Of a stretch of 64,000 nucleotides of DNA, positions 22,280 to 39,680 are shown piece by piece. A model generated the notes under the pieces. That model was not told where the DNA came from, did not search any database, and saw only the letters and a program-made list of their open reading frames with translations. The position numbers and the translations under genes were made by a program. Source of the DNA: Oopsacas minuta (lineage: Eukaryota > Porifera > Hexactinellida > Lyssacinosida > Leucopsacidae); the NCBI GenBank assembly GCA_024704765.1, contig JAKMXF010000222.1, positions 1,430,400-1,494,399 on the forward strand. The letters run 5' to 3'. Position 1 is the first letter of the stretch. Each line of letters begins with the position of its first letter.

Positions 22280-22585
22280 TATTAAATTGTATAAATATGG
22301 TCCCAAAAATAACATAAATTCCATCAATTAGGCCTATTAATGAGGAACTCTTAACTCTTTTCAGCTCCACATGAGATCCACCTGAGTATTCATGCGGGCA
22401 GGCGGGAGGTCCATTATCATTTAATGACAAAATAATGAGATAACATCTCATTGTTTTATGACGTATCAGTGGAAAAATTGGTTCATTCATAAAATATTCA
22501 AATGACTAAAGTCAAATTTGATATTGTATATGTCAGCGAGATTTTCCTATTCACTTTTTATTCTGAGGAATAGGATTATTTAATA

Positions 22586-22860
22586 CAGTATACACTCGAT
22601 TCGGGACACTTTCGGACAAAAAAGTTGCCCCGCTTTGGGAGAGTGCCCCGATAATCGAGTGGCTGTAATTAGACAACTATATTCCATTCACCATTCATAC
22701 TAATTACAACACTCACTGCTATTTATAATTTGGTGGAAACACGCTTTGGGGAAAACTAAACACTGATTATGAACACAATTTTTGCTCCCTGGATGTTGTA
22801 AAAGTGAATCTGACTGTATTAATAAATATGATAGCTGCCCCGATTATCGAGTGTCCACTG
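22586..22860. mobile_element. MITE with CACTCGAT ends, 275 bp
   Basis: Left CAGTATACACTCGATTCGGG; right, reverse complemented, CAGTGGACACTCGATAATCG. TA precedes the left end. An internal copy of CCCCGATAATCGAGTG near 22649 repeats the terminal motif. Confidence 0.62.
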
Positions 22861-23221
22861 CACACAATTTCCCGCCGACATATAAGTAAACTGTATTATA
22901 ATATGCTAGTAGTGGAAGAAAAGTAATCTCTATTGTTCTATTAGCTAGTTTATATAGTAATACCCTGTAGTTGAAAATACATTGAGCAAATGGTGAAATA
23001 ATGACAATAATAGTGCGGTGGAACTAAAACATATTTCCAACTAACAATGGCCTATATTATATCGAAGTAATTATTGCAGTCCCTTCAGCTCAGATATAAC
23101 GGGTGTTTACTTACATGGTGTTAACCTTTTGGTCACGATTATGCATTAGTCATAGGACAGCAATTGATATAATACAATACGTATAAATAGATAAGTAAGC
23201 TGGATATATAACAGCACTCAG

Positions 23222-26200
23222 TCATATGTGTTGGTATAGAGAGGCCTGAGGAGAGCCTTGTCTCATAAGACGTCCTGGCTCATGGAACAGATCAACTACA
23301 TAGGGTCTACTAGGGACCGTCAATGTAGGGTCAGGACTGGGATCAGGGAGCATGACTTCATTCCAGGCACGTCCGTACTCTCCACGTACCAGGGTACTTC
23401 TGATACCAGTCTGATCGGAGAGAAATTTGAAGAGGAGAGCTCTGTGTTGAAAGAATCCTTGTCTGATCAACCCGATCGGTAAGAGATTGGATTGCCGGTT
23501 GTATTTCAACTGACTCAGATGTAGATGATAGTCAAATGAGCCAAGAGAAGACCTGGAATGATATTCAATTATTCATACAGAGATTATTGATGTTTATGAA
23601 AAGAATTAGAGCTGTTGCAAGATAATTATATGATTATTACACGTAGTCTATATGAATCTCTCACAAGTACAGCGTAACTTCCACAAACGGGATGCCAAGA
23701 ACGCCGAACTAGTACTGTTTCTTTTTCTGCCAAATTCACCGTTTTCGGAGGTTATACTTACACTACACTATTGACAATGAATATTAATCCTAAGCGACCA
23801 ATCCACAATAGAAATTATGACTGTTTGCATGTAGGTTATGTATGGGTTGAGTATGATTGGTACTGTCTCTTCATTCTGGTACCAATATGGATTGTAACTG
23901 AATGACGACAATACCAATCGCTCAGTCTTAACTCAACTCACACATAACATCCATCTAAACCATCTTAAACATGTTGTGGATTGGTGCGGGTTACATCTGT
24001 TAGTTGTGGAAATAAATATTAAATTTGAGATGCTGGGAGGCAGGAGTAAGTCATACAGTTAGGCCAGTGCAGAGCTCTAAATAATGTAATCACTATAGTA
24101 TATAAGTACACACTTACTTCTCTACTTCCCCACCCATCTGATCCGAAACCAATTTGGCTATATATCTCACTGTCTCTCTGGAATTCTCAGCTGATCTCGC
24201 GAAACTTATCACCTCTGGTACCATCTCTTGTAGCGGCTGATCAGTGGGGATAGAGAATACAGGTTCTGAAGGTTCTGAAGGTACCTCCTCCTCTTCTTTC
24301 AGCTCTTTATCAACTTTACTACTCTTCTTGCTAGACTTCTTCTCTGTTTGAGAGTCTGCTCCCTTTCGAGACTTGCTCCTCTCCTTCGCTAGAGTCTCCT
24401 CCTTCTTCTCCTCTACAACAGGAACTTCCTTCTCTTCTGCCCGGGAATTCACACACACCGCAGTTAATTTGTCTGAGAGAGGGAGTTTGCTCAGCTCCTC
24501 CAGAGATCTGAACTCCACACTATGAGAACTGGACCCCACCTCATAGAACCCATCCTCTATACTGTCCCACTCCCCCAGACGACCAATGGTCCAGAATTTA
24601 GCCACGAGATTAGTACTGAGTAGTCCCTCAAGAGCTCTAGAGCTGAAAATGCTACGTAACTCTGAGGACTCCTCTACTTCTTGTAGTATCTGTAAACAAC
24701 CACATCCACACAAATCCCGAGCAGAGTCAGGTTTGCTTACTAACACTGATACTACCCAGCCTGCAGCTTTTCTCACCTCAGCTTCTGGATCTATCAACAG
24801 TTGCACTAGTTTGTTATATCCCTGGTGTGTGACGAGATGTGTAGCTGTTAACAATTCTGTAGAGAGACAAGCAAGCAGTCTACAGAACCCTGCACGGACC
24901 TACACAAGAGATATCAAACTATTGAAATGACGAATCATATAATATAGATCACCTTTTTATCAGTCGAAGATAGTTCCTCTATCATGATCTTAACAACACC
25001 CAGCTGTAATATATCCAGTCTGTACCCTTCTATGAGAGAGAAGTTCTCTAACACAGCAGCTGTCTTAGCCTGTACAGGAGAACGAGAGTGTGAGAGGAGA
25101 GGAATGAGTACCTCCAGTCCTCTCAGATCTCCTGACACCTTGCTCTTGTTCTGTGAGGACTCAAGTGTAGCTTCAAACAGAGCAGAGAGGGTTGACTCTT
25201 TCACCTCCCCCTCCTGCTCCTGACTGTCACGAGAGAGGACTGACACCAGTACTCCTAGTCCTCCTATCTCTTCGTGTCCCAGCTGTTCCTTAGCCATGCT
25301 TAATTGTGTCAGCGCTGCCAGGGCGTGACACCCCGCTATACAAACTCTAGGATTGTCATCTCCTACTAGTCCCACAAGCACCTTAACTGCTCCCTGCTCG
25401 TAGAAGAGACGTCTAGCTGGAGCAGATTTACAAGCACGACATAATGCTTCTGCTGCGAATTGTTTCACCTTAAAGAACATAATAATAATAATACAATTAA
25501 TTCGTTGAAAAAGTTCAATATAAAGTCTTACCTCAGGAAGAGTAGCATTACCAATGTGTTCCAACAAAGACTCAAGTAAACCACTACTCTGGATCTGTTC
25601 CAGACTCTCCATCTCCTCAAGGCAATGAGACAGTACTCTGAGGGCGTGTACATGTAGGTCTGATACCTCAGGGTTTCCAATGAACGCCACGAGGGGAGTC
25701 AGTCCTCCTACCTCACGTAGAGCTGTCCTTACCTTTGCATCACGTGTACAGTGACTAAGTGTGATCAGGGAGAGTTCCTACAAATTAATACTATCTAGTT
25801 TATACTAATATTAGTAGTTACTGAGAGAGAGGTGAGTACAAAATCACATTTTAAAATGTAAGTATACAAATCGTGTTCTTCCCTTGGGAGTTGGAACTAC
25901 TGCTCAATACATGAAAATAAATACAGTCAATCCCGTTATATCGAAGCTCAAGAGACAGCGATAATTACTTCACTACAGATGGAATTTAAGTTGCTTCGAC
26001 ACTTTGGGACCATATTTTGTAGAAATACAGGCTTCGATATAAGCGAGTATTTCGATATATTTGGGAGTAGACTGTAGTTCTAGTATCAAATTAGACGGGC
26101 AAAATACCACATGGCAGCATTATCAGGGCGTTCAATAAGTCTTGCGGGTCATGATATATCTTAGGAATTAGTCAAGTAATATATCTAACTTTCATATATT

Positions 26201-28426
26201 ATAAGCCCATATAGTTAAACTCCATATACTGAAAGTTTCAAGCTTATTGAATGCAAATTATGAATTTTTGAGATAATTACGTGTAGTCAATTTATACCCA
26301 CTGTTGAATTTATGGCTTCAAAGAATGATAATTTCAACCTCAAATGGCGAGCTTACATAGAGTTTCACACAATACTCAAGATCCAGCCCGTACAGATCTT
26401 CAGCGAGTTACAGGAGATATTATGCGTGGATTGCCCTTCCAGATCTACTGTAGAGCGATGGGCTGCCCGTTTTAGATCTGGTGATGCTGATGTCACAGAA
26501 TTGCCTCGATCTGGAAGACTGGTATCCGCCACCACTTCAGAGAACATCGCACTCATTGAAAGTATGGTCATGGAAGACAAGTGCATTACTGTCAATCAGT
26601 TAGAACAAAGTATGGAGATTTCATCGGGAGCTATTCATACAATTCTGACAACTGAGCTTGGCTACCGATCGATTTGTGGGAAATGGGTCCCGCATAAGCT
26701 CAGTGAGAATCAAAGGTTGGCACGACTGAATATTGCCAAGAAACTCTTGGAAACTTATGAGAACTGCGATTCTAGACGCCTAACAGAGATTATTACTGGT
26801 GACGAGACGTGGGTGTACTATTCAACACCCTATAGCAAGTAAAAGAAGCGATCATGGGTGAGGGGCGACGAACAACCGGCGAAAATTCCTAGGCTCGACT
26901 TCAGAAAACCTAAGATTATGTATACCATCTTCTTCAGTAGTCATGGAATTGTCTTGCAATTACCTTGTGAGAGTGGCTAGGCTGTTACTGCTACTTTCTT
27001 TACAGAGCAAGTGCTTCCAAATTTGATAAAAATATAGAAAAGTACCGCCCGAAAACCGGAACTCGAGGAATGAAGATTTTAATTGATAACGCCAGTTCCC
27101 ATACAGCTAAGCTTACCAAAAATTTCTTGGATGTAGAAGGGTTAGATTACTTCCCCATCCACCATACTCACCAGACCTAGCTCCGTGTGATTTTTGGCTA
27201 TTCCCCAGGCTTAAAATCTACCTTCAAGGCAAAGATGTTAACACATTACAAGCACTCGGAACGGGCCTGTACCAGTACTTCAAATCCATCCCCGAAGAAG
27301 AGTACAGAAATGTGTTTTACAAGTGGGTGAAAGGTTAAAACTTTTGTGTATCTGCAGGAGGTGATTACTTTGAATAAATAATATAGTGAATTAGTGTGTA
27401 TAGTGTTTGTATCATATTCTATGATATCATCCGCAAGACTTATTGAACGCCCTAGTATAGGATAATACTGTACCTGAATGATAGCATACTCAGATTGCAA
27501 CAACTCCACTACAGGAGGTATACCATTGCTTTCCAAGAGAGAATTTCTAGCTTGATGACACTCCAGCAGGAGAGAAAACGTCTTTATAACATTACGCTGT
27601 ATATCTGCATTAGGTAATGTCATAAGTTTAATTAGCTTGTCTATAGCTCCAGATTCGTGGATCTTTAGTTTGGAAGAGAAACTAAATGCAAGATGCGAGA
27701 ACAGGAGAGTCACTGCCTAAAAGAATCAATTTACTAATAGTCTGAGCGTATTATCCTTGAAATTGGGGTGAATACATATTGCCTATAACTATAAAACAGA
27801 ATACGGCCAGCATAAAATTTTGTGGGATTTGGGTAAATATAGAGCCCAAAATTTAGCATTCCGATTCATTGGGATAGTTTCGCATAGCCCGTGATCGGTT
27901 TTAATCTATATAAAATTGCAGTTCCAATGATGCCAAATAATTATGCCTCCACTATATTTAGTTCCAACCTATGTCAGGTTCCACCTAATATCCTAATTTG
28001 TTCAGACTATAACAGTAGGAATAGGAAAGAGGATTAACTTACCTCTTTCGTAATAATTTCTTCTTCTTCTACTAGGAGACAAGTCAGCTGTTGGAAACAA
28101 TCTAACTCTCCTATAGCTCTCCTACCCTCGGATACTGCAGATAAGCTTCCCATACACATAGCAGCATGAGCCCGTATAGCCTTCTCAGGGCTCTTCAGTT
28201 TACTAACCAACTTACTCAGTAGGTCTAGTGATAATAGCTCTATTCTATTAGCGTCACTAAAAGAGGAATATTTGTAGATAGCTTCACACACCTGAGCAAT
28301 AAGTATATCTTCTGTAGAGTCTAGCATTAATACTGCTGTACGGATATCGCGCGTTGTTATGTCCAGAGGAGCAAAGGACTCCAATGACTGCACTGTTTCT
28401 GTTTCTTTTGTCTTTTTAGCAGGCAT
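23222..28426 (-). CDS. ARMC3: Armadillo repeat-containing protein 3
   Basis: Six exons in phase: 28426-28043, 27716-27474, 25777-25532, 25468-24953, 24899-24118 and 23552-23222, about 833 residues (human about 870). ARMC3 is a ciliary/flagellar-associated protein best known from sperm. Exons 1-5 carry armadillo repeats (HAAMCMGSLSAVSEGRRAI, RNSLLESNGIPPVVELLQSE, GGLTPLVAFIGNPE, AAGWVVSVLVSKPDSA). A Lys/Glu/Ser-rich linker follows. The last exon is the conserved EDR1/transglutaminase-like domain: LPIGLIRQGFFQHRALLFKF, LVRGEYGRAWNEVMLPD, ending ASLYQHI, where human ends DLYRFI. The start is taken at MPAKKTKET (28426), since no ATG lies farther upstream in frame. Intron 2 contains a mariner pseudogene on the opposite strand and a MITE. 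Confidence 0.93.
25924..26074. mobile_element. Pogo-like MITE, 151 bp, TA duplication, ARMC3 intron 2
   Basis: CAGTCAATCCCGTTATATCG at the left and CAGTCTACTCCCAAATATAT, reverse complemented, at the right. TA directly flanks both ends (25922-25923 and 26075-26076). Confidence 0.7.
26123..27456 (+). mobile_element. Mariner element in ARMC3 intron 2
   Basis: Terminal inverted repeats AGGGCGTTCAATAAGTCTTG start near 26125 and return, reverse complemented, near 27453, matching over about 23 bp. TA lies next to both ends. Length is about 1.33 kb, the usual size for mariner, and the inside is a decayed transposase in the opposite orientation to ARMC3. Confidence 0.85.
26312..27335 (+). pseudogene. 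Mariner transposase pseudogene (DD34D type)
   Basis: An open part of 176 codons holds the helix-turn-helix N-terminus (RSTVERWAARFRSGDADVTE, LPRSGRLVSATTSENI) and the first catalytic Asp in ITGDETWVYYSTP. A TAA follows at 26840. Beyond it, SWVRGDEQPAKIPR-like sequence, the second Asp in ILIDNASSHTAKLT and the third in SPDLAPCDFWLFP can be read only by changing frame. Further stops occur near 26980, 27037 and 27178. The spacing of the last two Asp fits DD34D. It is not functional. Confidence 0.85.
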
Positions 28427-28834
28427 CTCACTAGCTACTGGCACCTATTACGACCTGGTACATATAATATTACAGGGAAATTGGAATACTAACTGATGGA
28501 AGCAATTTTCATAAAATAGGGAGGTAAATACTGGATTAAGCCCTAAATTGGTGATCTTTTTGGACTTGGTGCATGATGGTTGCAAACATGGTCCCATAGA
28601 CAATTAAAATCTATTGCAGTTAAATCTCTAGAAATAGTGAGCTCAAAGATCTGAGCACCTTTAGAGAATTCTGTACTAAATGTGCTTCAAAGTCGGGATA
28701 ATCTCAAAAATCAATTCAAAGATAAAATAGTAATCTTTAATATATCAAATACAATAAAAATATATTAATAAAAATGCACAACTTCATGCTTCAATCTTGT
28801 AAAAATAAAACACGTACTCCATCATATATACAAG

Positions 28835-30442
28835 CTAGTTCGGTTTATAAGCAGGGTACCTGTGTGTATAAGGCACCATTCTGTGATAAAATATTAAATA
28901 CAATAAAACAGATAAAACTACAACTCCCACAATAGTTGCAAATGTGACCTGTGGACCTGTATACATATAGAGATGGCTGAAAGATGCTGGACCTACAATA
29001 CGAGCTAGAGCACCTGCAGAAGTGAATACACCCATATACAAGCCTGGAGGATGCGGACCTAATATCTTCGAGAATATAGTCATCAACAAAATACCAGACA
29101 TAGGGAAAGCGATTGAAAATAGAATAGGAGACAGCCAAAATTGGAATTCACGTAGTTTCGGTACATAAAGACACCATGCTTGTCTTTCATAATCACATCC
29201 TACTACTTCTGTAGTGTTAGATACTAGAGAATTGTTTACACGTAAAACCTCAGACTTAACGTATGGCAACTCGCCAGGCCATGGAATACATATATAAATA
29301 GCGATAGCCAGAAATATTAACGCTGTAACATGGAGAGATCGTTCTTGAAAATATTTAACCAAGTATTTAACAGCGATAATAATACCAAGTGAGAGTATAC
29401 CACTAATTGCAAATACTATATTATTGTAAAAAATCGCTTGTTGATTCGTCCATGCAAATTCATCCATAGAATAGGGTGTGGTTAGTGTCTCAAAAGAGCA
29501 CCACACCGCAGAGAAAAATAATATCTGCAGTATACATACTATAATAGCTATTTTATCGAATGGAGGTTTGCCAGAAGTATCTGATTCAGATTTTTGATTA
29601 ATTAACGGAGTTTCTTCTGTTACTTTACGTTTGTAAGATTTCTTTTTCTTAAAAACTGAGAATTCTTTAAACCAAATGAAAGAAATTAAATTAATAAAAG
29701 TGAAAATAGAACAGAAATAAGCAGGACATGTGTACATATTAAATCTCAGGTTAATATATGGTATGGTATACCCTGGGTAGCTAATAGGTTGGAAAGCAAA
29801 GCCTATTACAGGACCAATGAAGAACCCTACTGATCGAGTAGCATTGAGGTTAGCTAATGCACTAGTACGTTCACTCTCTGTTGTAGCCGAGGCTATGTAA
29901 GCTCGCATGACAGAAGCACTGCCAAATGCAAAACCTATTATCAGTCGTGTAAGTAGAATTATGTAAATAGCTACTTGAGGTGAGAATACATGACCATATG
30001 CGTAGAGAATGTTAGATAGCATTGATGTTATTAGTGCTAACACAAAGACCTCTCTCGCTGGTCGATGATTAAACCACCAACCGAATAGTGGAGCAGAGAA
30101 GAACTGACCAATTGAAAAGGCTGATATTACCCAACCATAAAATCCCTTGTCTACGTCACGGTTTAAAGTACGTAGATATGGAAATACATTAGTTATAACC
30201 ATTGAGAAGCTGATAGCGAATAGGAACATAGTGAAGTATATGATACGAATTGACCACCATTTATTGTGGATTTTGGGAGATACTGCTATATTATTCCTGT
30301 CTGGGTGTATCGTTAAGTTGTTCACTGGATTATACTCAGCAGCAGAAACATCAGGAATTTGCTGCTTTTGCGGTATTAGAGTTCCATCTTCTTCAGAATC
30401 GTTAGGTAGAGAAATAAGTTCTTTCTTTTGAATTGAATTCAT
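28835..30442 (-). CDS. MFSD8: MFSD8/CLN7-like lysosomal major facilitator protein
   Basis: A single exon of 535 residues (human 518). MFSD8 is a twelve-helix lysosomal membrane transporter, described as a chloride channel, and mutated in CLN7 disease. Family matches: WWSIRIIYFTMFLFAISFSM, YGWVISAFSIGQFFSAPLFG, ESERTSALANLNATRSVGFF-like helix, LRFNMYTCPAYF, TLTTPYSMDEFAWTNQQAIF, GCDYERQAWCLYVPKLREFQ and KILGPHPPGLYMGVFTSAGA. In each case human MFSD8 has the counterpart (for example EQAWCLYTPVI and KILGPKPQGVYMGW). The lumenal loop carries NNSLVSNTTEV, two N-glycosylation sites like the human loop. The acidic N-terminus could host a lysosomal sorting signal. MFSD8 is intron-rich in vertebrates; here it is uninterrupted. 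Confidence 0.93.
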   Translation of the reverse strand: MNSIQKKELISLPNDSEEDGTLIPQKQQIPDVSAAEYNPVNNLTIHPDRNNIAVSPKIHNKWWSIRIIYFTMFLFAISFSMVITNVFPYLRTLNRDVDKGFYGWVISAFSIGQFFSAPLFGWWFNHRPAREVFVLALITSMLSNILYAYGHVFSPQVAIYIILLTRLIIGFAFGSASVMRAYIASATTESERTSALANLNATRSVGFFIGPVIGFAFQPISYPGYTIPYINLRFNMYTCPAYFCSIFTFINLISFIWFKEFSVFKKKKSYKRKVTEETPLINQKSESDTSGKPPFDKIAIIVCILQILFFSAVWCSFETLTTPYSMDEFAWTNQQAIFYNNIVFAISGILSLGIIIAVKYLVKYFQERSLHVTALIFLAIAIYICIPWPGELPYVKSEVLRVNNSLVSNTTEVVGCDYERQAWCLYVPKLREFQFWLSPILFSIAFPMSGILLMTIFSKILGPHPPGLYMGVFTSAGALARIVGPASFSHLYMYTGPQVTFATIVGVVVLSVLLYLIFYHRMVPYTHRYPAYKPN

Positions 30443-30919
30443 TATTTAATATCAGTTCTTGTAAATCACTTATTTATAATTATTAGTTGGTTTTCAAACA
30501 CATTTAGTATAGACGCAGTGAAATAGGATATAAGTGATTTGGGTGATATATGGAGATGTGTATAAGAACAGCCTTTATCTATTTTCTATAACAAATATAC
30601 GTATACGTAAGGCAAAAGCAAACGAGTTCTTAAATTGTATATTTATCACAGAAAAGTTATACAGTTTCATGAAATAGTATGACAATTAAAACATACGAAA
30701 TAATCTTTCTGTGATGTAGTCTTGCATCATTTGAAACTTGAAACGAGAAACGAAGCAGTGTACCTAGCGACAGATGATACGAATACGAAAATAGCACACA
30801 CAAACGCCCACTTAATTAAGTGATGAGAGCGCACATTCGACAGCACACTGCACGATAGAACGTATGTACATAATAATATACTATAGTCAGAGATAACGCG
30901 AAAAAGTGCGATTCGAGTG
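30443..30919. other. Intergenic between MFSD8 and SIK
   Basis: Presumed MFSD8 promoter and SIK 3' untranslated region; nothing specific seen. Confidence 0.5.
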
Positions 30920-37623
<6,704 letters not shown>

Positions 37624-38712
37624 TTAGCAAATTTTCACAATTCTATTTTCAATCCAAGATTCTTCTTCTTTCATTTTATTATTTCTAAAAAATGCGCCTA
37701 ATCGCTTATACCGAGATACTACGTCAAATCCGAATAGAGACTGTAGTTTTCTTAAATCGACAGGACACAAGAACATTGGTTGTTTGAAATCTTCTTCTAG
37801 ATGTCCGGCCCCGTTCATGATACAGCTAAACCAAATACAATGGCCTAATCCGAATAAGTGCGATATCTCATGAACCATAAGTCTACAAGATCTCAATAAC
37901 ATTATCCTCTTAAACTCTTCCTCTCTAATAGAGACTACATCTTCAACCAACTGGTACCAGTGTTCTTGTGAGAATGATACACTTGGATTGTATCGACAGA
38001 AACTAAACACTCCCACTCTATTCCTACCCCCAGCCATTCCAGCAACAAACAAGTCAGGAGTTGTTTCATACAAATCTGCCATAGTAAAACCAATAAGACA
38101 GAGTGCATCATCAGGAATTAATTCTTTCAACTCTTTCAGGACGCTATCAACCTTTAACTGAAAAGAACCTGTTTTCACGTGGAATCTACTGGTTAACTGA
38201 ATCTTTACTGAGTCAGGTCTTACCAGAATTACCTTATTATTCTTTGTGAATTCAAGATGAAGAGTGCTCATAACTTTAACTGGACAGCAGAAAAAATGAT
38301 TTGTGAATTCCATCAGAGAAGAAATGTCTGGAGATTTTCCTACAGGAAAGTTTCCAAGCGGTACAAGATATATCTTCCCCTGAGGGTATTTGGCTAGAAT
38401 AGTTGCACCAGTAGGTTCAAATGTCTGTTTCAGATATGGTTGTCTACGCGTCGAGAACCATGGACATCCTGATATGAATTGTTGGTATGTGTCTCCCGTC
38501 TCATTGTACTGGGCGAGCCAGTCATCAACAGAGGTTGGTTCTGGAATTAATGAAAATCCTTCCTGTGAATAATGTTTTGGAATAAAGTTAGAATTCGTGG
38601 GTCTCTGTGTAAGATCTCCAATAGCGGAGATGGATGTTTTTAATTTAGGATTCTTGAAGCCACGAGCATATGGTATTTTTCTAACTACAGATCTTTTCCT
38701 TGTTTTTGGCAT
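37624..38712 (-). CDS. Archaemetzincin-type metallopeptidase (AMZ1/AMZ2 family)
   Basis: A single exon of 362 residues. The first in-frame ATG is at 38712 (MPKTRKRSVVRK); the frame stays open only eight codons farther, from a TTG. Archaemetzincins are zinc aminopeptidase-like enzymes of poorly known function. The full signature is present near residue 280: HEISHLFGLGHCIWFSCIMN, the zinc HExxHxxGxxH with the family's two extra Cys, then GAGHLEEDFKQPMFLCPVDL and RKLQ. Upstream parts match too (CLIGFTMADLYETTPDLFVA, GMAGGRNRVGVFSFCRYNPS). Human AMZ1/AMZ2 have several introns and lengths of about 360-500. The paralog closest to this gene cannot be decided by eye. Confidence 0.93.
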   Translation of the reverse strand: MPKTRKRSVVRKIPYARGFKNPKLKTSISAIGDLTQRPTNSNFIPKHYSQEGFSLIPEPTSVDDWLAQYNETGDTYQQFISGCPWFSTRRQPYLKQTFEPTGATILAKYPQGKIYLVPLGNFPVGKSPDISSLMEFTNHFFCCPVKVMSTLHLEFTKNNKVILVRPDSVKIQLTSRFHVKTGSFQLKVDSVLKELKELIPDDALCLIGFTMADLYETTPDLFVAGMAGGRNRVGVFSFCRYNPSVSFSQEHWYQLVEDVVSIREEEFKRIMLLRSCRLMVHEISHLFGLGHCIWFSCIMNGAGHLEEDFKQPMFLCPVDLRKLQSLFGFDVVSRYKRLGAFFRNNKMKEEESWIENRIVKIC

Positions 38713-39680
38713 CTCGTACAGTTTAGGGTGTAACAATAAAATTATGGATTCTTACTAACTAATTATACAAATACCGATAAGGAGAATTTCGTTAAATTAG
38801 CATTCGTGTGCGTGAACTACGCAATATACGATGTGTGAATTTATTAAGGGTAATTATAGCAATACTATACTATGAGTAATTATAGTTAATATGAGAGGGG
38901 GAAACGAGAAACATCAATTAATATATTGTAGGTTATCTGAATTGATACACGTCATGTACAAATGTAATGTCATCTATTTTAGGAACAATAGCATTCTCTG
39001 ATTCAACCATTATATAATTTTTAAACAATAGTCCTTGTTGAATAGTTGATGAAATAATAACCTTTTCAGTTCACGTATTTTCTCAACACGTTGGTAGTAC
39101 AATAGAAACACTACTCTATCTTTAGTGGGGTTAGACAATACTTATTAGCTAATACGTATTGTCTAACCCATGACTAGCCACTAGATTTTGTCCAAAAATG
39201 ACTGTAAGTAAGAATCTGTAAAGAAAGAAGACCACTAGGGGTATTATAGATAATCCATTCAAAATATTACTCCACAATTATAAACACGCGTCAACGCACG
39301 CTGTGGCAACATATAGGAGGGTATTTAGAGCTAATCCTGCAAAAATCTAGTGTTGTTCAATACATATTGAGAGTGACCACTCGCCCGGCCAGTTGGGTCA
39401 TGGAAAAGGTGACCGGTTCCATCTCTGATGCGGAGAGTTAAAAAAATACTTCACATGGATATGATAAAATGGTAACAGTCAGTCAGCCAGTTGCATATGA
39501 GCTAGTGACATACGATTTCTTAAAGTGCAACTTAACAAATGTAATTACAGAAATATAGTGGATGAGTTACACCATGGCAGATTAGCCATGTATACTGATA
39601 TGATATCTACAACACGAACTAATGCACCACAAATATGTAGTGACAAAAATGACAATATGACAGCTTGCAAATACTATACA
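38713..39680. other. Intergenic between archaemetzincin and ARIH1
   Basis: No gene. A block at about 39275-39350 (ACGCACGCTGTGGCAAC and TAGAGCTAATCCTGC) is related to 7610-7690, so a fragment of that repeat family is here. Confidence 0.5.

Larger units (their letters stand above)
21907..23221. other. Intergenic, two MITEs, no gene
   Basis: Lies between the SLC13 start and the ARMC3 stop (both minus). Contains MITEs at 22079-22279 and 22586-22860. GCCGACATATAAGTAA near 22873-22888 is identical to the inner part of the right end of the MULE at 15271-15286. No coding exon is recognised. Confidence 0.5.

Noticed and set aside
28427-28444. Six extra codons before the ARMC3 start
   Set aside because: They begin with GTG; the ATG at 28426 matches the lysine-rich start of ARMC3.
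38713-38736. Eight extra N-terminal codons of archaemetzincin
   Set aside because: They start at a TTG; the first in-frame ATG is at 38712.
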